Translations under genes and position numbers: made by a program
Notes under the pieces: generated by a model
What the model saw: only the letters and a program-made list of their open reading frames with translations
What the model was told of the DNA's origin: nothing
The model's database searches: none
DNA from: Sphingobacterium faecale
Lineage (GTDB): Bacteria > Bacteroidota > Bacteroidia > Sphingobacteriales > Sphingobacteriaceae
Direction: 5' to 3'
NCBI RefSeq assembly: GCF_016746095.1
Contig: NZ_JAERTY010000010.1
Coordinates: 124,001-188,000, forward strand
DNA: 64,000 bases
In this document: piece after piece, positions 7,612-17,357 of the stretch
Layout of the letters: each line of letters begins with the position of its first letter
Position numbering within the stretch: position 1 is the stretch's first letter

Positions 7612-9159
7612 CTACTTCTTCTTAAAAAAGGCATTTAATAAACCATTGGCTAACTTTCCAATCAGTTTCACACCTTCTCGGGCCAATGTTCTACTAGCCT
7701 GGGTTTGAGCAGCCTCCAATGGAGTCTGTCTCCTAGAACGTGTAGCTATTGGTCGATTAGCCTGTTTTTCCGCCTGCTGACGACTCTTTTCTTCCTCCTT
7801 CACTCGGTTAGCTGTCAATAGCCGTTCCTCTAATATTTCGGAGGCTGTACGCCGCTCTACGCGTTCCTGATATTTGGAAAAAAAAGAGGAAGTCGTGACC
7901 AATTCTTCATAATGTGGAGCAGAACAGGGTCCCATAATAGCCCGAGCAGGAACTAAATGTGTAGCTACGACCTCCGTGGGAATCCCCTTATCATTCAACA
8001 CGGTTACCAGTGCCTGACCTGTACCCAGAGATGTCAATATTTTATCGATCTGATAAAATTCCGAAGTCGGATACGTCTTCACCGTCTTCCTCAGATTGTC
8101 CGCATCATTGGGCGTAAAAGCTCGCAGTGCATGTTGTATACGATTACCCAATTGCCCCAACACACTCTCGGGAATATCCGTAGCCGCCTGCGTACAGAAG
8201 AATACCCCTACTCCTTTTGAACGGATCAAACGAACAATCTGTTCAATCTGTGTTAAAAAAGCCTTAGAGGCACCATTGAACAACAAATGTGCTTCATCAA
8301 AGAAAAAGACTAGTTTGGGTTTATCCAAATCCCCCACTTCTGGCATTCTTTTGAACAACTGTGCTAATAAACTCAGTAAAAAAGTCGAAAAAAGTAAGGG
8401 CTGGTCTTGGATGTCAGAAATATTCAATAGCGAAATAACGCCCTTGCCATCTACCTTGCTAAATAGGTCATTGATATCAAATTCCTTCTCACCAAAAATA
8501 TGCGATACACCTTGTTGTTCAATCGCTACGATCTTTCGCAATATAGCCCCCGAACTAGCGGTACTGATCCGACCATAATCTTCTTTGATTTCATCAGCTC
8601 CTGGTCCATCAGAAAGATAACTCAACAGCCTCTTCAAATCGGTAAAGTCAACCACAGGCAACTGCGTGTCTTCCGCATACTTAAAAATAGCACTCAGCAC
8701 CCCAGATTGCGTATCGTTTAAATCCAAAATCCTTGACAACAGCACTGGCCCAAAATCCTCCACGGTCACCCGCATAGGCGCTCCCAGCTTTCCACTCAAC
8801 GAAAACAGCTCTATTGGAAATTCAGACGGCTCAAAAGGTATCCCTACAGCGAGCCCACGTTCGAGCAGTGCATCATTCGTCTTACCAGCTTCAGCCAACC
8901 CTGAAAGATCGCCTTTGACATCCAACATAAAAACAGGTACTCCTGCGTCTGACAGCTGCTCGGCCATCAGTTGCAACGTACGTGTCTTTCCGGTTCCCGT
9001 CGCTCCGGCTATTAGACCATGACGATTCATCATCTTCAAAGCCAGATTAACCCTTGCATCTGTCACAACCTCACCATCCAATAAGCCCGATCCCAGTTGA
9101 ATAAAGGCTCCTTTAGGATTGTAAGAAGCTAAGATCTTATCAATAAACTGTTGTTTCAT
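7612..9159 (-). CDS. HerA-like P-loop ATPase/helicase (DUF853 family)
   Basis: The 515-residue protein has Walker A GATGTGKT at 52-59 and Walker B LVFFFDEAHLLF at about 283-294. A sensor/arginine-finger region (RLIRSKGVGVFFCTQ) follows, and the C-terminal tail is Lys/Arg/Gln-rich. This is the bacterial DUF853 branch of the HerA/FtsK superfamily, predicted hexameric DNA-pumping ATPases. No NurA-like nuclease is encoded nearby, so this is not an obvious HerA-NurA repair pair. It is a lone gene in the cytoplasm; its cellular job is undefined. Confidence 0.88.
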   Translation of the reverse strand: MKQQFIDKILASYNPKGAFIQLGSGLLDGEVVTDARVNLALKMMNRHGLIAGATGTGKTRTLQLMAEQLSDAGVPVFMLDVKGDLSGLAEAGKTNDALLERGLAVGIPFEPSEFPIELFSLSGKLGAPMRVTVEDFGPVLLSRILDLNDTQSGVLSAIFKYAEDTQLPVVDFTDLKRLLSYLSDGPGADEIKEDYGRISTASSGAILRKIVAIEQQGVSHIFGEKEFDINDLFSKVDGKGVISLLNISDIQDQPLLFSTFLLSLLAQLFKRMPEVGDLDKPKLVFFFDEAHLLFNGASKAFLTQIEQIVRLIRSKGVGVFFCTQAATDIPESVLGQLGNRIQHALRAFTPNDADNLRKTVKTYPTSEFYQIDKILTSLGTGQALVTVLNDKGIPTEVVATHLVPARAIMGPCSAPHYEELVTTSSFFSKYQERVERRTASEILEERLLTANRVKEEEKSRQQAEKQANRPIATRSRRQTPLEAAQTQASRTLAREGVKLIGKLANGLLNAFFKKK

Positions 9160-9341
9160 CGTATCAACAAATTAGTATTTGTGTTACCTAATTTATAAAT
9201 AATAGATCAATAATCTTAATAAAATTATTCCTGCAATAGCAACACTTTACCACAAGCGCTACAAAACAGCTTTTATTAACAACTTTTGTAAAATTTATAT
9301 AATAAAATTTCAAAAAACAACCCAATTACCATTTTTTATTT

Positions 9342-9349
9342 TATTTTTG
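9342..9349 (+). promoter_or_regulatory. Putative -7 box (TATTTTTG) of the small orphan gene
   Basis: Exact TANNTTTG match only 6 bases before the ATG at 9355. Transcription would start at or near that ATG, giving either a leaderless message or translation from the second ATG at 9379. Confidence 0.4.
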
Positions 9350-9354
9350 TCAAA

Positions 9355-9723
9355 ATGAGTTGGGTAGAAAACATACATATGTTTAATAAAGCAAAGCGAA
9401 TCTTAGCTGCCAAGCTATGCTTTTTTGTCTTCTTTACGAAGATGCTTATTTCTGCTACCCCTATGTTTATAGATGTACTAGACAAAGGAACAATATTACA
9501 GGTCGTCATGCAGCTCGAAGTAGAGCAAACCACAAAGGGATCCAATAGCAATAATGAAGACCTACATGAACATGGAGTTAAGGTTTTCAAACCGGATGCC
9601 ATAGATTATCTTGCATTCAACCCTTCCATCGAAAACAACGGAAAACAGCGTAACTATCTCCGTAACGAAAAGAGCATCTGCAGTTATCATCCTTCTGTAC
9701 CGACTCCTCCCCCTAACTGTTAA
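9355..9723 (+). CDS. Small hypothetical protein with N-terminal hydrophobic segment
   Basis: I do not recognise this protein. It has up to 122 residues, or 114 if it starts at the ATG at 9379, which the position of the -7 box makes plausible. From the second Met it shows a basic stretch (NKAKRILAAK) followed by a hydrophobic run (LCFFVFFTKMLISA), which could be a signal peptide or a membrane anchor. The rest is polar, with a Pro-rich end and a C-terminal Cys. It precedes the SulP transporter on the same strand by 111 bases, so co-regulation is possible. Confidence 0.55.
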   Translation: MSWVENIHMFNKAKRILAAKLCFFVFFTKMLISATPMFIDVLDKGTILQVVMQLEVEQTTKGSNSNNEDLHEHGVKVFKPDAIDYLAFNPSIENNGKQRNYLRNEKSICSYHPSVPTPPPNC

Positions 9724-9834
9724 AATCAACTTTAAAGAACTTAAAACCTATTTGCTTCATATTTTACAATATTGAGCGTGGGTATATAGTGTACATTCGA
9801 TTTAACACAACACAGTAAACATTATTGATTTTTT

Positions 9835-11409
9835 ATGTTAGGAACACGTATGTCCGCTTTTCTCAAATTATCGAAAAGGGACTTAAAATATGATTTTTCT
9901 GCAAGTATTGTGGTATTCCTTGTGGCCTTACCGCTATGCCTAGGCATCGCTATGGCTTCTGGAGCCCCCTTATTTGCAGGTGTATTAACTGGGATAATCG
10001 GTGGCATTGTAGTCGCCTCAATTTCAGGATCACAGCTCAGTGTAAGCGGCCCTGCCGCAGGTCTCACCACCATTGTATATGGTGCGATACAACAATTAGG
10101 CGCTTATGAAACCTTCCTCCTCGCCGTTGTCATTGCTGGTATAGTTCAGTTGTTTTTAGGGATAATAAAAGCTGGAATGATTGGCAATTTTTTCCCTTCG
10201 GCTGTCATCTTAGGAATGCTGACCGCTATTGGTATTACCATTATATTAAAACAATTGCCATTGGCTTTAGGTATGACAGAATCGCACGCCTTTGAGGTTG
10301 AAAACGGAGGTGGCATAGGCGCATTTACAGATACAGTCTTTTCCACGGTCAATATAGGAGCTACGATTATCTGTCTACTCTCACTAGCTATATTGATATA
10401 TTGGCCAACTTTAAGAGGACTCAACAAGCTTCCGGCTCCACTTGTAGTGGTGATACTGGGCCTAGGCTTGGGCTATGCTTTCCAAGGAACTTCCTTTGCA
10501 CTCATCAACGGATCCACACACTTTGTAGCGATCCCTACAGTCTCCTCTTTTGAGGAGTTTACAGGGTTATTCATTTTTCCGGACTTCACACAGATTGTGA
10601 ATGCAGAGGTATGGACAGTAGCTATCACTATCGCAATAGTAGCAAGCTTAGAGACTCTGCTCAGTATCGAAGCCGTCGACAAATTAGACCCTTTGAAAAG
10701 AGTATCCCCAACGAATAGAGAACTTGTAGCCCAAGGTGTGGGCAACATGACTTCAGGCTTTCTGGGAGGTATTCCTTTAACCTCCGTTATCGTACGGTCA
10801 TCTGCCAATGCAAATTCCGGAGGACGTACGCGTCAATCCGCTATCTTACATGGTATTTGGCTATTATTGGCAGTTTTAGCTATTCCATTTGTCATCAATT
10901 TAATACCACTGGCCTGTTTAGCAGCCATCCTGTTGCACACCGGATACAAACTAGCTAAACCAGCACTGTTCAAGGCCATGTACAACAAGGGGCTAGATCA
11001 ATTTATCCCCTTTATTATCACCGTTGTTGCCATCGTCGCTACTGACTTACTAAAAGGTGTGGGAATAGGTATCCTCGTAGCTATGTTCTATATTTTTAGA
11101 GCCAACATACAGAATGCATTTATTTTCAACTTCACGAAAGATTCCGAAGCGGATAAAACTGGGACCACAAAAGTAGTCATTACCCTTGCCGAAGAAGTGA
11201 CTTTTCTCAATAAAGCGGCTATACAAAAACAGCTATACGACTTACCTAAGGCTGTAAAATCGGTCACTATAGACGGCCGAAACAGCAAGTTCCTTGACAA
11301 GGATGTAATTGAGGTCATCAAGGACTATGAGCAGAATGCGCTCAGCAAGGGTATGGAAATAGCACTCGTAGACATTACATACAAAAAGCAGCCACAGGAG
11401 CAGTTTTAA
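9835..11409 (+). CDS. SulP/SLC26 family inorganic anion transporter with STAS domain
   Basis: This 524-residue integral inner-membrane protein has about 12-14 hydrophobic segments. The SulP signature lies in the first ones (FLVALPLCLGIAMASGAPL; SGPAAGL). A cytoplasmic STAS domain occupies about 435-515. The family carries sulfate, bicarbonate or other anions. The beta-carbonic anhydrase 146 bases downstream on the same strand makes bicarbonate the likeliest substrate, as in BicA-like or SulP-CA pairs; this is inference. A second in-frame ATG at 9850 (MSAFLKLSKRD) is an equally good start. Confidence 0.92.
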   Translation: MLGTRMSAFLKLSKRDLKYDFSASIVVFLVALPLCLGIAMASGAPLFAGVLTGIIGGIVVASISGSQLSVSGPAAGLTTIVYGAIQQLGAYETFLLAVVIAGIVQLFLGIIKAGMIGNFFPSAVILGMLTAIGITIILKQLPLALGMTESHAFEVENGGGIGAFTDTVFSTVNIGATIICLLSLAILIYWPTLRGLNKLPAPLVVVILGLGLGYAFQGTSFALINGSTHFVAIPTVSSFEEFTGLFIFPDFTQIVNAEVWTVAITIAIVASLETLLSIEAVDKLDPLKRVSPTNRELVAQGVGNMTSGFLGGIPLTSVIVRSSANANSGGRTRQSAILHGIWLLLAVLAIPFVINLIPLACLAAILLHTGYKLAKPALFKAMYNKGLDQFIPFIITVVAIVATDLLKGVGIGILVAMFYIFRANIQNAFIFNFTKDSEADKTGTTKVVITLAEEVTFLNKAAIQKQLYDLPKAVKSVTIDGRNSKFLDKDVIEVIKDYEQNALSKGMEIALVDITYKKQPQEQF

Positions 11410-11555
11410 AAGACGACCACAAACAACTGAAATACAAAAGTATAAACAAAAAAACATCACCAATGTGAGAAAATACAAGGTGATACATAATAGAATTAAA
11501 TTCAAAATACTGTAACTTGGACTCGTTTAAACGGTTCATAAATTAAAACAAGAAC

Positions 11556-12203
11556 ATGGAAAATAAAGAACTGGAATTAGGTTTTCAAAGAATAAAACAA
11601 GGCAACAAAGACTGGGTTGATTTCGTAAGTAAAGATACGACTGGCAGGTTCCAGCAATTGGCCAAAGGGCAGAACCCAGAGATCCTATGGATCGGCTGCG
11701 CCGATAGCCGGGTTCCTGCCAATGAAATTACTGGGACAAAACCAGGCGAAGTCTTTGTGCATCGTAATATAGCCAATATGGTGATTCATGCCGACATGAG
11801 CATGTTATCTGTTCTGGATTATGCTGTAAATGTTTTGAAAATAAAACAAGTTATCATCGCAGGACACTATGGTTGTGGGGGCGTTGCAGCAGCTTTAAGC
11901 CGTCAACAATTTGGCATTATCGACAACTGGCTCTGTCATATTAAAGATGTATACCGTATCCATGCTGCCGAAATAGATGCTATTGAAGATCATGACAAAA
12001 AAGTCGATCGCTTGATCGAACTCAATGTTAAAGAACAGGTTTTCAATCTTTGTACAACATCGATCATCCAAAATGCGTGGAAACAGCGAAATGATCTAGC
12101 GGTCCACGGAATGGTTATCAACATCGGTACTGGCGAACTAACAGATCTTGGTTGCACATTTACCAGCAATGACGACTTAGGAGACGTGTTTGCTTATAAA
12201 TAA
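11556..12203 (+). CDS. Beta-class carbonic anhydrase
   Basis: This 215-residue cytoplasmic zinc enzyme interconverts CO2 and bicarbonate. The zinc ligands are visible as Cys48 in GCADSRVP, and His104 and Cys107 in AGHYGCGG. The catalytic dyad Asp50/Arg52 is intact. Length and motifs agree with a complete type I beta-CA. Its place behind a SulP transporter suggests it equilibrates imported bicarbonate. A hairpin terminator follows. Confidence 0.96.
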   Translation: MENKELELGFQRIKQGNKDWVDFVSKDTTGRFQQLAKGQNPEILWIGCADSRVPANEITGTKPGEVFVHRNIANMVIHADMSMLSVLDYAVNVLKIKQVIIAGHYGCGGVAAALSRQQFGIIDNWLCHIKDVYRIHAAEIDAIEDHDKKVDRLIELNVKEQVFNLCTTSIIQNAWKQRNDLAVHGMVINIGTGELTDLGCTFTSNDDLGDVFAYK

Positions 12204-12218
12204 GCCTCTAAAACCAGC

Positions 12219-12256
12219 ATAAAGGGTCATACAACATGTGTTGTATGACCCTTTAT
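12219..12256. terminator. Bidirectional hairpin between convergent genes
   Basis: A near-perfect 18-bp inverted repeat (AAAGGGTCATACAACA and its complement) is centred at 12237-12238. It lies between the carbonic anhydrase gene and the convergent 3' end of the PUL operon. It lacks a long T tract but is a very stable stem. Confidence 0.75.
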
Positions 12257-12280
12257 AGTGTACTAACGTCCTATTTAAAT

Positions 12281-13786
12281 TTAAGTATTCTTTGGCATAT
12301 CCGGTAGTTTAAACCCATTTTTATATTCGGGTCTAATCCATCTTTTCGCAGCGTCCAAGGCGTTCAACGATATCTGCTTTCTATTGAATACGGGATCCCC
12401 ATCAATCACATTAAACTCATCCACAGAAACTACACTAATTTCTTCTGTCGGAGAAATATTCGTAAATTCCATCTTCTGACCATCCCACAATAAATCCCTA
12501 TTCAAACCTTGCAGGCGCACTGCTAACATCCCCATGACTACCATCTCATTAAATGGCCCTGAAAAGCCAAAGTGAGAACTGGATTCCTTCCGATTCGATT
12601 TGGATTCTTTTGAAGCGCGTATCCAATCTCGCTCATGGGCATTAGAATTCCAAATACTACCATTACCGCCCTTTATACGAGTTATCCACGGCTTTGGTTT
12701 CTGAAAGCTCTCCATCGCAGTTAAAGGTAATAAGGTCGCATTTTCTCCATAACACCCTGTCATGATTTTACCCTTCTTGCCTACGAATATTATTCCTCCG
12801 TTTGGATCCCCCATCATGACCCCATCCGGTAATTCTGCTGGTCTATCAGGCAGCAACCCTCCGTCATACCAATACACATTGACTTCCGGCATATTCACAT
12901 TTCCCTTCCTACCTCGTGCAGGGAAAGTATATTTTACTTTCTCGGCATGTGGCGGTGAATAGAGATTGCTTAAAGTTGAACTCCCATTGACTTTGATTGG
13001 ATACTTTAAGTCTAAAGCCCAATATACAGGGTCCATAATATGACATGCCATATCCCCAAGAGCCCCTGTTCCAAATTCATACCAACCTCTCCAGTTCCAT
13101 GGAGTATATACGCTATTATAATCCATATTGTCACGATGCGCAAGAAATAGATCCCAGTCCAAAGTAGAAGGAATTGGCATGGAATCCTTCGGTTTCATCA
13201 AACCTTGTGGCCAGATAGGACGATTCGTCCAACAATGTACTTCGTATACTTCCCCAATGGCATCGGATTGAATCCATTCAGCGATATCTCTACACCAATC
13301 CCATGAATTACCTTGATTACCCATTTGGGTGGCTACCTGATAGTGTTTTGCAAGCTCCGTAAGCAACCGAGATTCGTACACAGCATGGGTCAAAGGTTTC
13401 TGTGTATAACAATGCTTGCCCATAGTGATAGCATGAGCTGTTACAGCCGCGTGTGTATGATCTGGAGTAGCTACCATTATAGCATCTATAGATTTGCCAA
13501 ATTCATCAAACATTGATCTCCAATCCTTATATCTTCTTGCTTTCGGATAGTCCTTGAACGTCTTATCAGCATATTTCCAGTCAACATCGCAAAGTGCCAC
13601 GATATTTTCTGTATTCATATTGGCCAGATTTCTACGTCCCATACCCCCTACCCCCACACCTGCGATATGGAGTTTGTCACTGGGCGCAATATGTCCTAGA
13701 GTTTTTCCCAAAACATTACTTGAGACAATACTAAAACCGGTAATCACAGAGGCGTTTTTGATAAATTTTCTTCTTGATGTTTCCAT
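12281..13786 (-). CDS. Exported Gfo/Idh/MocA family oxidoreductase
   Basis: The 501-residue protein begins with a twin-arginine-type signal (SRRKFIKNAS). It has an NAD(P)-binding Rossmann loop GVGVGGMG (43-50), the ATPDHTHA motif and the family lysine as QKP (Lys130, usually EKP). It is longer than typical family members (about 350 residues). The long, Trp-rich insertions resemble the secreted branch that includes GH109 glycosidases and enzymes of 3-keto-glycoside pathways. As the last gene of the PUL operon it probably oxidises, or cleaves by an NAD-dependent redox mechanism, a sugar released in the periplasm. The substrate is unknown. Confidence 0.88.
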   Translation of the reverse strand: METSRRKFIKNASVITGFSIVSSNVLGKTLGHIAPSDKLHIAGVGVGGMGRRNLANMNTENIVALCDVDWKYADKTFKDYPKARRYKDWRSMFDEFGKSIDAIMVATPDHTHAAVTAHAITMGKHCYTQKPLTHAVYESRLLTELAKHYQVATQMGNQGNSWDWCRDIAEWIQSDAIGEVYEVHCWTNRPIWPQGLMKPKDSMPIPSTLDWDLFLAHRDNMDYNSVYTPWNWRGWYEFGTGALGDMACHIMDPVYWALDLKYPIKVNGSSTLSNLYSPPHAEKVKYTFPARGRKGNVNMPEVNVYWYDGGLLPDRPAELPDGVMMGDPNGGIIFVGKKGKIMTGCYGENATLLPLTAMESFQKPKPWITRIKGGNGSIWNSNAHERDWIRASKESKSNRKESSSHFGFSGPFNEMVVMGMLAVRLQGLNRDLLWDGQKMEFTNISPTEEISVVSVDEFNVIDGDPVFNRKQISLNALDAAKRWIRPEYKNGFKLPDMPKNT

Positions 13787-13802
13787 AATTTAAGTTTACA
13801 TA

Positions 13803-14816
13803 TTATTTAAGCTTGATTTCCTTGCCATTCTTGGCTTTACTAACATCTGCAGCATGCATGAACTGGAATATTTCTAAAGTTTCTTCGATATAAAAAGGTG
13901 GAATCCTTGTCTCAAAGAAGGTTAATATTTTATCTACTAAAGGCACATATGTAGTAAAAGGACCCAATGGTGAAATTCCTTTTTCTCCAAAGGCCACACC
14001 AGAAATACTAGCAGCCCCTTTGCGTATACCACGAACTGTGCCGACTCGACCGTCAGTCCACATTCCTACCAGCATATCTGTACCCTCTGTGTGTACACGT
14101 CTCACCGATTGACATCCTGGCCCCATGACTGTAAAGAGCATCTCTACACCATGAATACCATACCATGCCATATCAAGATGTCCTGGATCAATCTCAGCTG
14201 GGGTGTAGACATCTGCTCCCGTCACTGGGCCTATTGCACCATTCTTGACTTTGACAACATTAGTATCGTAACGTAAGGCCGATGATGAAAAAAATGGAGT
14301 TTGGTGATGTTTTGACAATGCAATGATCTCTTTAACATCCTTCAAACTACCTGCTAATGGTTTGTCGATAAATACAGGTTTCTTTTCAGAAAAAACAAGC
14401 TTTGCCTGCTCCAAGTGTACTTTACCATCGTTGGATTCCAATAAAACAAAATCAACATTCGCCAGCAATTGTTCAATACTGTCCACAATTTCGACCCCCA
14501 GTCTTCTGACAGCATCGATTACACCTTGTTTCATATCTAACGCTGATGCAATGTCTTTACTACCATGTGGATAAGCTGCTACGACCTTAAAACCACGGCT
14601 TTTCAACTCCCCTTCGTTAATAATTTTCGAAAACACTTCGCTATGGGAGGTATCTAATCCTATAATTCCGATTTTATGAAAGGATTTTCTACTGACTTTA
14701 TGTTCCATCGAAAAGGATCTTTGTGGATTAACCACCGATCCCACACTACTAACTATAGCAGTAGTAGCCAACATCTTCTCTAAAAAAATACGTCTTGACA
14801 ATTTCTTTTTCTTCAT
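13803..14816 (-). CDS. Exported Gfo/Idh/MocA family oxidoreductase (second, shorter)
   Basis: From the ATG at 14816 (MKKKKLSRRIFLEKML) it has 337 residues and opens with a Tat-like signal. An upstream ATG at 14882 would overlap the preceding gene and push the signal inward, so 14816 is preferred, 22 bases after the previous stop. The Rossmann start is KIGIIGLDTSH and the family lysine is in FIDKPLAG. HGVEMLFTVMG marks the substrate-side helix. GLDTSH replaces the canonical GxGxxG, so NAD binding may be altered. It is encoded 16 bases before the other oxidoreductase and the two may act as a pair on a sugar. Confidence 0.85.
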   Translation of the reverse strand: MKKKKLSRRIFLEKMLATTAIVSSVGSVVNPQRSFSMEHKVSRKSFHKIGIIGLDTSHSEVFSKIINEGELKSRGFKVVAAYPHGSKDIASALDMKQGVIDAVRRLGVEIVDSIEQLLANVDFVLLESNDGKVHLEQAKLVFSEKKPVFIDKPLAGSLKDVKEIIALSKHHQTPFFSSSALRYDTNVVKVKNGAIGPVTGADVYTPAEIDPGHLDMAWYGIHGVEMLFTVMGPGCQSVRRVHTEGTDMLVGMWTDGRVGTVRGIRKGAASISGVAFGEKGISPLGPFTTYVPLVDKILTFFETRIPPFYIEETLEIFQFMHAADVSKAKNGKEIKLK

Positions 14817-14838
14817 CTGGATATTTTGGTTTAAGTTT

Positions 14839-16023
14839 TCAATTGGGCCAAAGCCCCTGCTTTTTACTAAAAGCATATTCATAAGAGGTATTCGTATAGT
14901 AACCCAACTCTTTGGAATACTCCATAAACTTCAGCCACCATGCCGGCACACGTACACCGATCCCTGGGTTATGATAAGATAAAGAGGTAATATCAGCTTG
15001 GACCCCCACTTTTACTTGCGGATTGGCCTGTTCGATAGCTTCTTTAGCATATTTATATCCTTTAATATAATCGATAGGCAATGTGGGGTTTCCCCATTCC
15101 TGATAGGAGGTCTGTACAAACATGACATCGGGCTTCACCTCCTTCGCTATTCTTGCTAAATCCAGCCCATAATGTTGTCTTATTTCAGAAACAGATCCCC
15201 CCAATACTGCAATAACCCAAGATGCAAAAACCGTTGTAGGACTTACTCTACGGACCACATCTTTGACACGACGATTAAACTCCAGTATAGCATCAACCCG
15301 GAAGTCCTGCCACTTAGAAAACAACTCCGGATTATTGTAAATAGCATCAAAAGTCAAAATCTCATCGGGGCTATTTAAAAAATCCCTTGTGAATTTTGTT
15401 CTCGCAAATAAACTAATATCTCCGTAGTGCCCATTGGTATGGATTGTATTCCATTCCGGAAAATAAGACTCTGCAAAGCCTATCCCTTCAAAATCATAAT
15501 TTTTAAAAATACGTTCTATACGCCTTTCCTGCCATTGAATATATGCTTCCTGATGAAAAGAATAAAACCTTAGATTTTGTTCAGCAAAAGGCGTTATAAA
15601 CTCCATTTCCCACTCCTTCGGTAATTGGTCATACATACAGTTGCCGGGTAACATCAGCCAAATAGCGATATCATTTCGTTTCAATGCATCTAGATAAGCG
15701 GGTCTGAATAAGTTATCATCTTTTTGTCCATCCCAACTGTTAACCACAAGTAGATGAACAGAGGTTATCTTAGCTTTCTTTAAATCCCTAATCAGACTAT
15801 CTGGACTAATATTGCATGAATATAATACGCTTGGGTCAATCTGAATAGAATTTCCCTTAATTTTCTTAAGATTTCTAGCATTAGTACTATATACTTTTTC
15901 TGAAGCTGACCCAACACGGGACTTGTATCTATCTTGAGCCTGAATCAAACTCGAGGATAAGCCTATAAAAGCCACTAAAATCAAGCACTTTAGCACTTTT
16001 AGATTAAATTGACGACACAACAT
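14839..16023 (-). CDS. Exported putative TIM-barrel glycosidase-like protein (paralogue A)
   Basis: I do not recognise a named family. The 394-residue protein has a signal peptide (about 1-30) and alternating strands and helices typical of a (beta/alpha)8 barrel. Candidate acidic active-site residues are in GIGFAESYFPEW (Glu185) and in the later strand GVQADITSLSYHNPG. It shares roughly half its residues, end to end, with the protein at 26597-27733. Shared blocks include GNSIQIDP, DLKKA, IWLM, FAESYFPEW and KKQGLW. Position in the PUL operon suggests a glycan-active enzyme in the periplasm. It lies between the transporter and the oxidoreductases. Confidence 0.7.
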   Translation of the reverse strand: MLCRQFNLKVLKCLILVAFIGLSSSLIQAQDRYKSRVGSASEKVYSTNARNLKKIKGNSIQIDPSVLYSCNISPDSLIRDLKKAKITSVHLLVVNSWDGQKDDNLFRPAYLDALKRNDIAIWLMLPGNCMYDQLPKEWEMEFITPFAEQNLRFYSFHQEAYIQWQERRIERIFKNYDFEGIGFAESYFPEWNTIHTNGHYGDISLFARTKFTRDFLNSPDEILTFDAIYNNPELFSKWQDFRVDAILEFNRRVKDVVRRVSPTTVFASWVIAVLGGSVSEIRQHYGLDLARIAKEVKPDVMFVQTSYQEWGNPTLPIDYIKGYKYAKEAIEQANPQVKVGVQADITSLSYHNPGIGVRVPAWWLKFMEYSKELGYYTNTSYEYAFSKKQGLWPN

Positions 16024-16083
16024 ATTATTATAACTATTAATTAATCATCGACGGCATACACAGACAATCTGACCAGAAAGCCC

Positions 16084-17346
16084 TTAACATGATTCCCTAT
16101 AACCATTCCAACCATAATAGGCTATAAAAGCAAAACAAAACACAGGGATAATAAAAGCAATCTCCCAAGTAAAACGATCAAGCACTAAACCTTGCAAGTA
16201 TGGAATAAACGCGCCGCCCACAATAGCGGTGGATAATAGTCCAGAAGCTCTTGTAGTCATACTTCCGAGACCATTAACGGCCAATGAAAAGATAGTTGCA
16301 AACATAATACTATTACAAAGCCCAACACAGACCATCATCCACACCGAAATGTACCCCCCAGTAGATAAAGACATAATAATCAAAAACATAGCAACAATAG
16401 AAATAACAGTTAATATTCTATTTGATGCAAAATATTTTAAAAAGTATGCCCCTACAAACCGCCCTACTAACATTCCTCCCCAATAAAGAGACAGATAAAA
16501 ATTAGCATTATGATCAGATATACTCAATCGATCGGCAATATAATTTGTCAAAAATGTGCCGATCGAAACCTCAGCTCCCACATACAAAAACAACGCTATG
16601 ACTCCAAATTTTAAGTTTCTATGTTTGAATAAGGTAAAGGATAAGGCTTTATCTTTTTTCTCTGAATTAACTTCTCCAACTTTTTTGGGTGTTTCAATTT
16701 TCGGCATTTTGAGAAAAAAGACAATCAAACTAATAAAAAAAAGAACGATCCCTAGAAGCACATAAGGTTTGACTAAAATTTCGCTGGATTGTATTGAATT
16801 ATCCATCTTAGACAGTACAAAATGTGCCCCAAAAATTGGTGCCAATGTGGTTCCTATTGAACCGACCCCTTGAATCAAAGTAAGACGAGAGGCTGCTGTT
16901 TCTGGCTTTCCCATTACCGTTATATATGGGTTAGCAGCAACTTGCAGCAGTACAATACCAATAGCCACAATAAATAACGCTAATAAAAACAATGCGTACT
17001 CATGGAAGCGTGAAGCTGGAAAAAACAACAATGCTCCGACTCCTGCTATTGCAAACCCCAACACCATACTCGTTTTATAACTCAACTTTTCCACTATCCG
17101 CCCTGCAGGAATTGAAATCAATCCATAGGTCAGAAAAAAATAGAACTGAACTAAAGATGATTCCGCATAACTCAACGAGAAACCTTGTTTGAAAAAAGGA
17201 ACTAAAGTATCATTAAGTACCGTTACGAAACCTATTAAAAAATACAACACTGCAAGGATACACAACCCAACAACATAGTTGGATTGTGCTTTTTGATTTG
17301 AAATTGTATCAACCGTATTCACTTCTTGTATTACGTTAAATGCCAT
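16084..17346 (-). CDS. Sugar MFS transporter, FucP/GluP type
   Basis: This 420-residue inner-membrane permease has 12 predicted hydrophobic segments. FVTVLNDTLVPFFK in the first helix and LLQVAANPYITVMG in a later helix are hallmarks of the fucose/glucose-galactose H+ symporter branch (FucP, GluP, NagP). It would carry the PUL's monosaccharide product from periplasm to cytoplasm. The epimerase in the same operon makes an N-acetylhexosamine a reasonable candidate; this is inference. There are 11 bases between its start and the stop of the preceding lipoprotein gene. Confidence 0.9.
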   Translation of the reverse strand: MAFNVIQEVNTVDTISNQKAQSNYVVGLCILAVLYFLIGFVTVLNDTLVPFFKQGFSLSYAESSLVQFYFFLTYGLISIPAGRIVEKLSYKTSMVLGFAIAGVGALLFFPASRFHEYALFLLALFIVAIGIVLLQVAANPYITVMGKPETAASRLTLIQGVGSIGTTLAPIFGAHFVLSKMDNSIQSSEILVKPYVLLGIVLFFISLIVFFLKMPKIETPKKVGEVNSEKKDKALSFTLFKHRNLKFGVIALFLYVGAEVSIGTFLTNYIADRLSISDHNANFYLSLYWGGMLVGRFVGAYFLKYFASNRILTVISIVAMFLIIMSLSTGGYISVWMMVCVGLCNSIMFATIFSLAVNGLGSMTTRASGLLSTAIVGGAFIPYLQGLVLDRFTWEIAFIIPVFCFAFIAYYGWNGYRESC

Positions 17347-17357
17347 AGTGTTACTAT

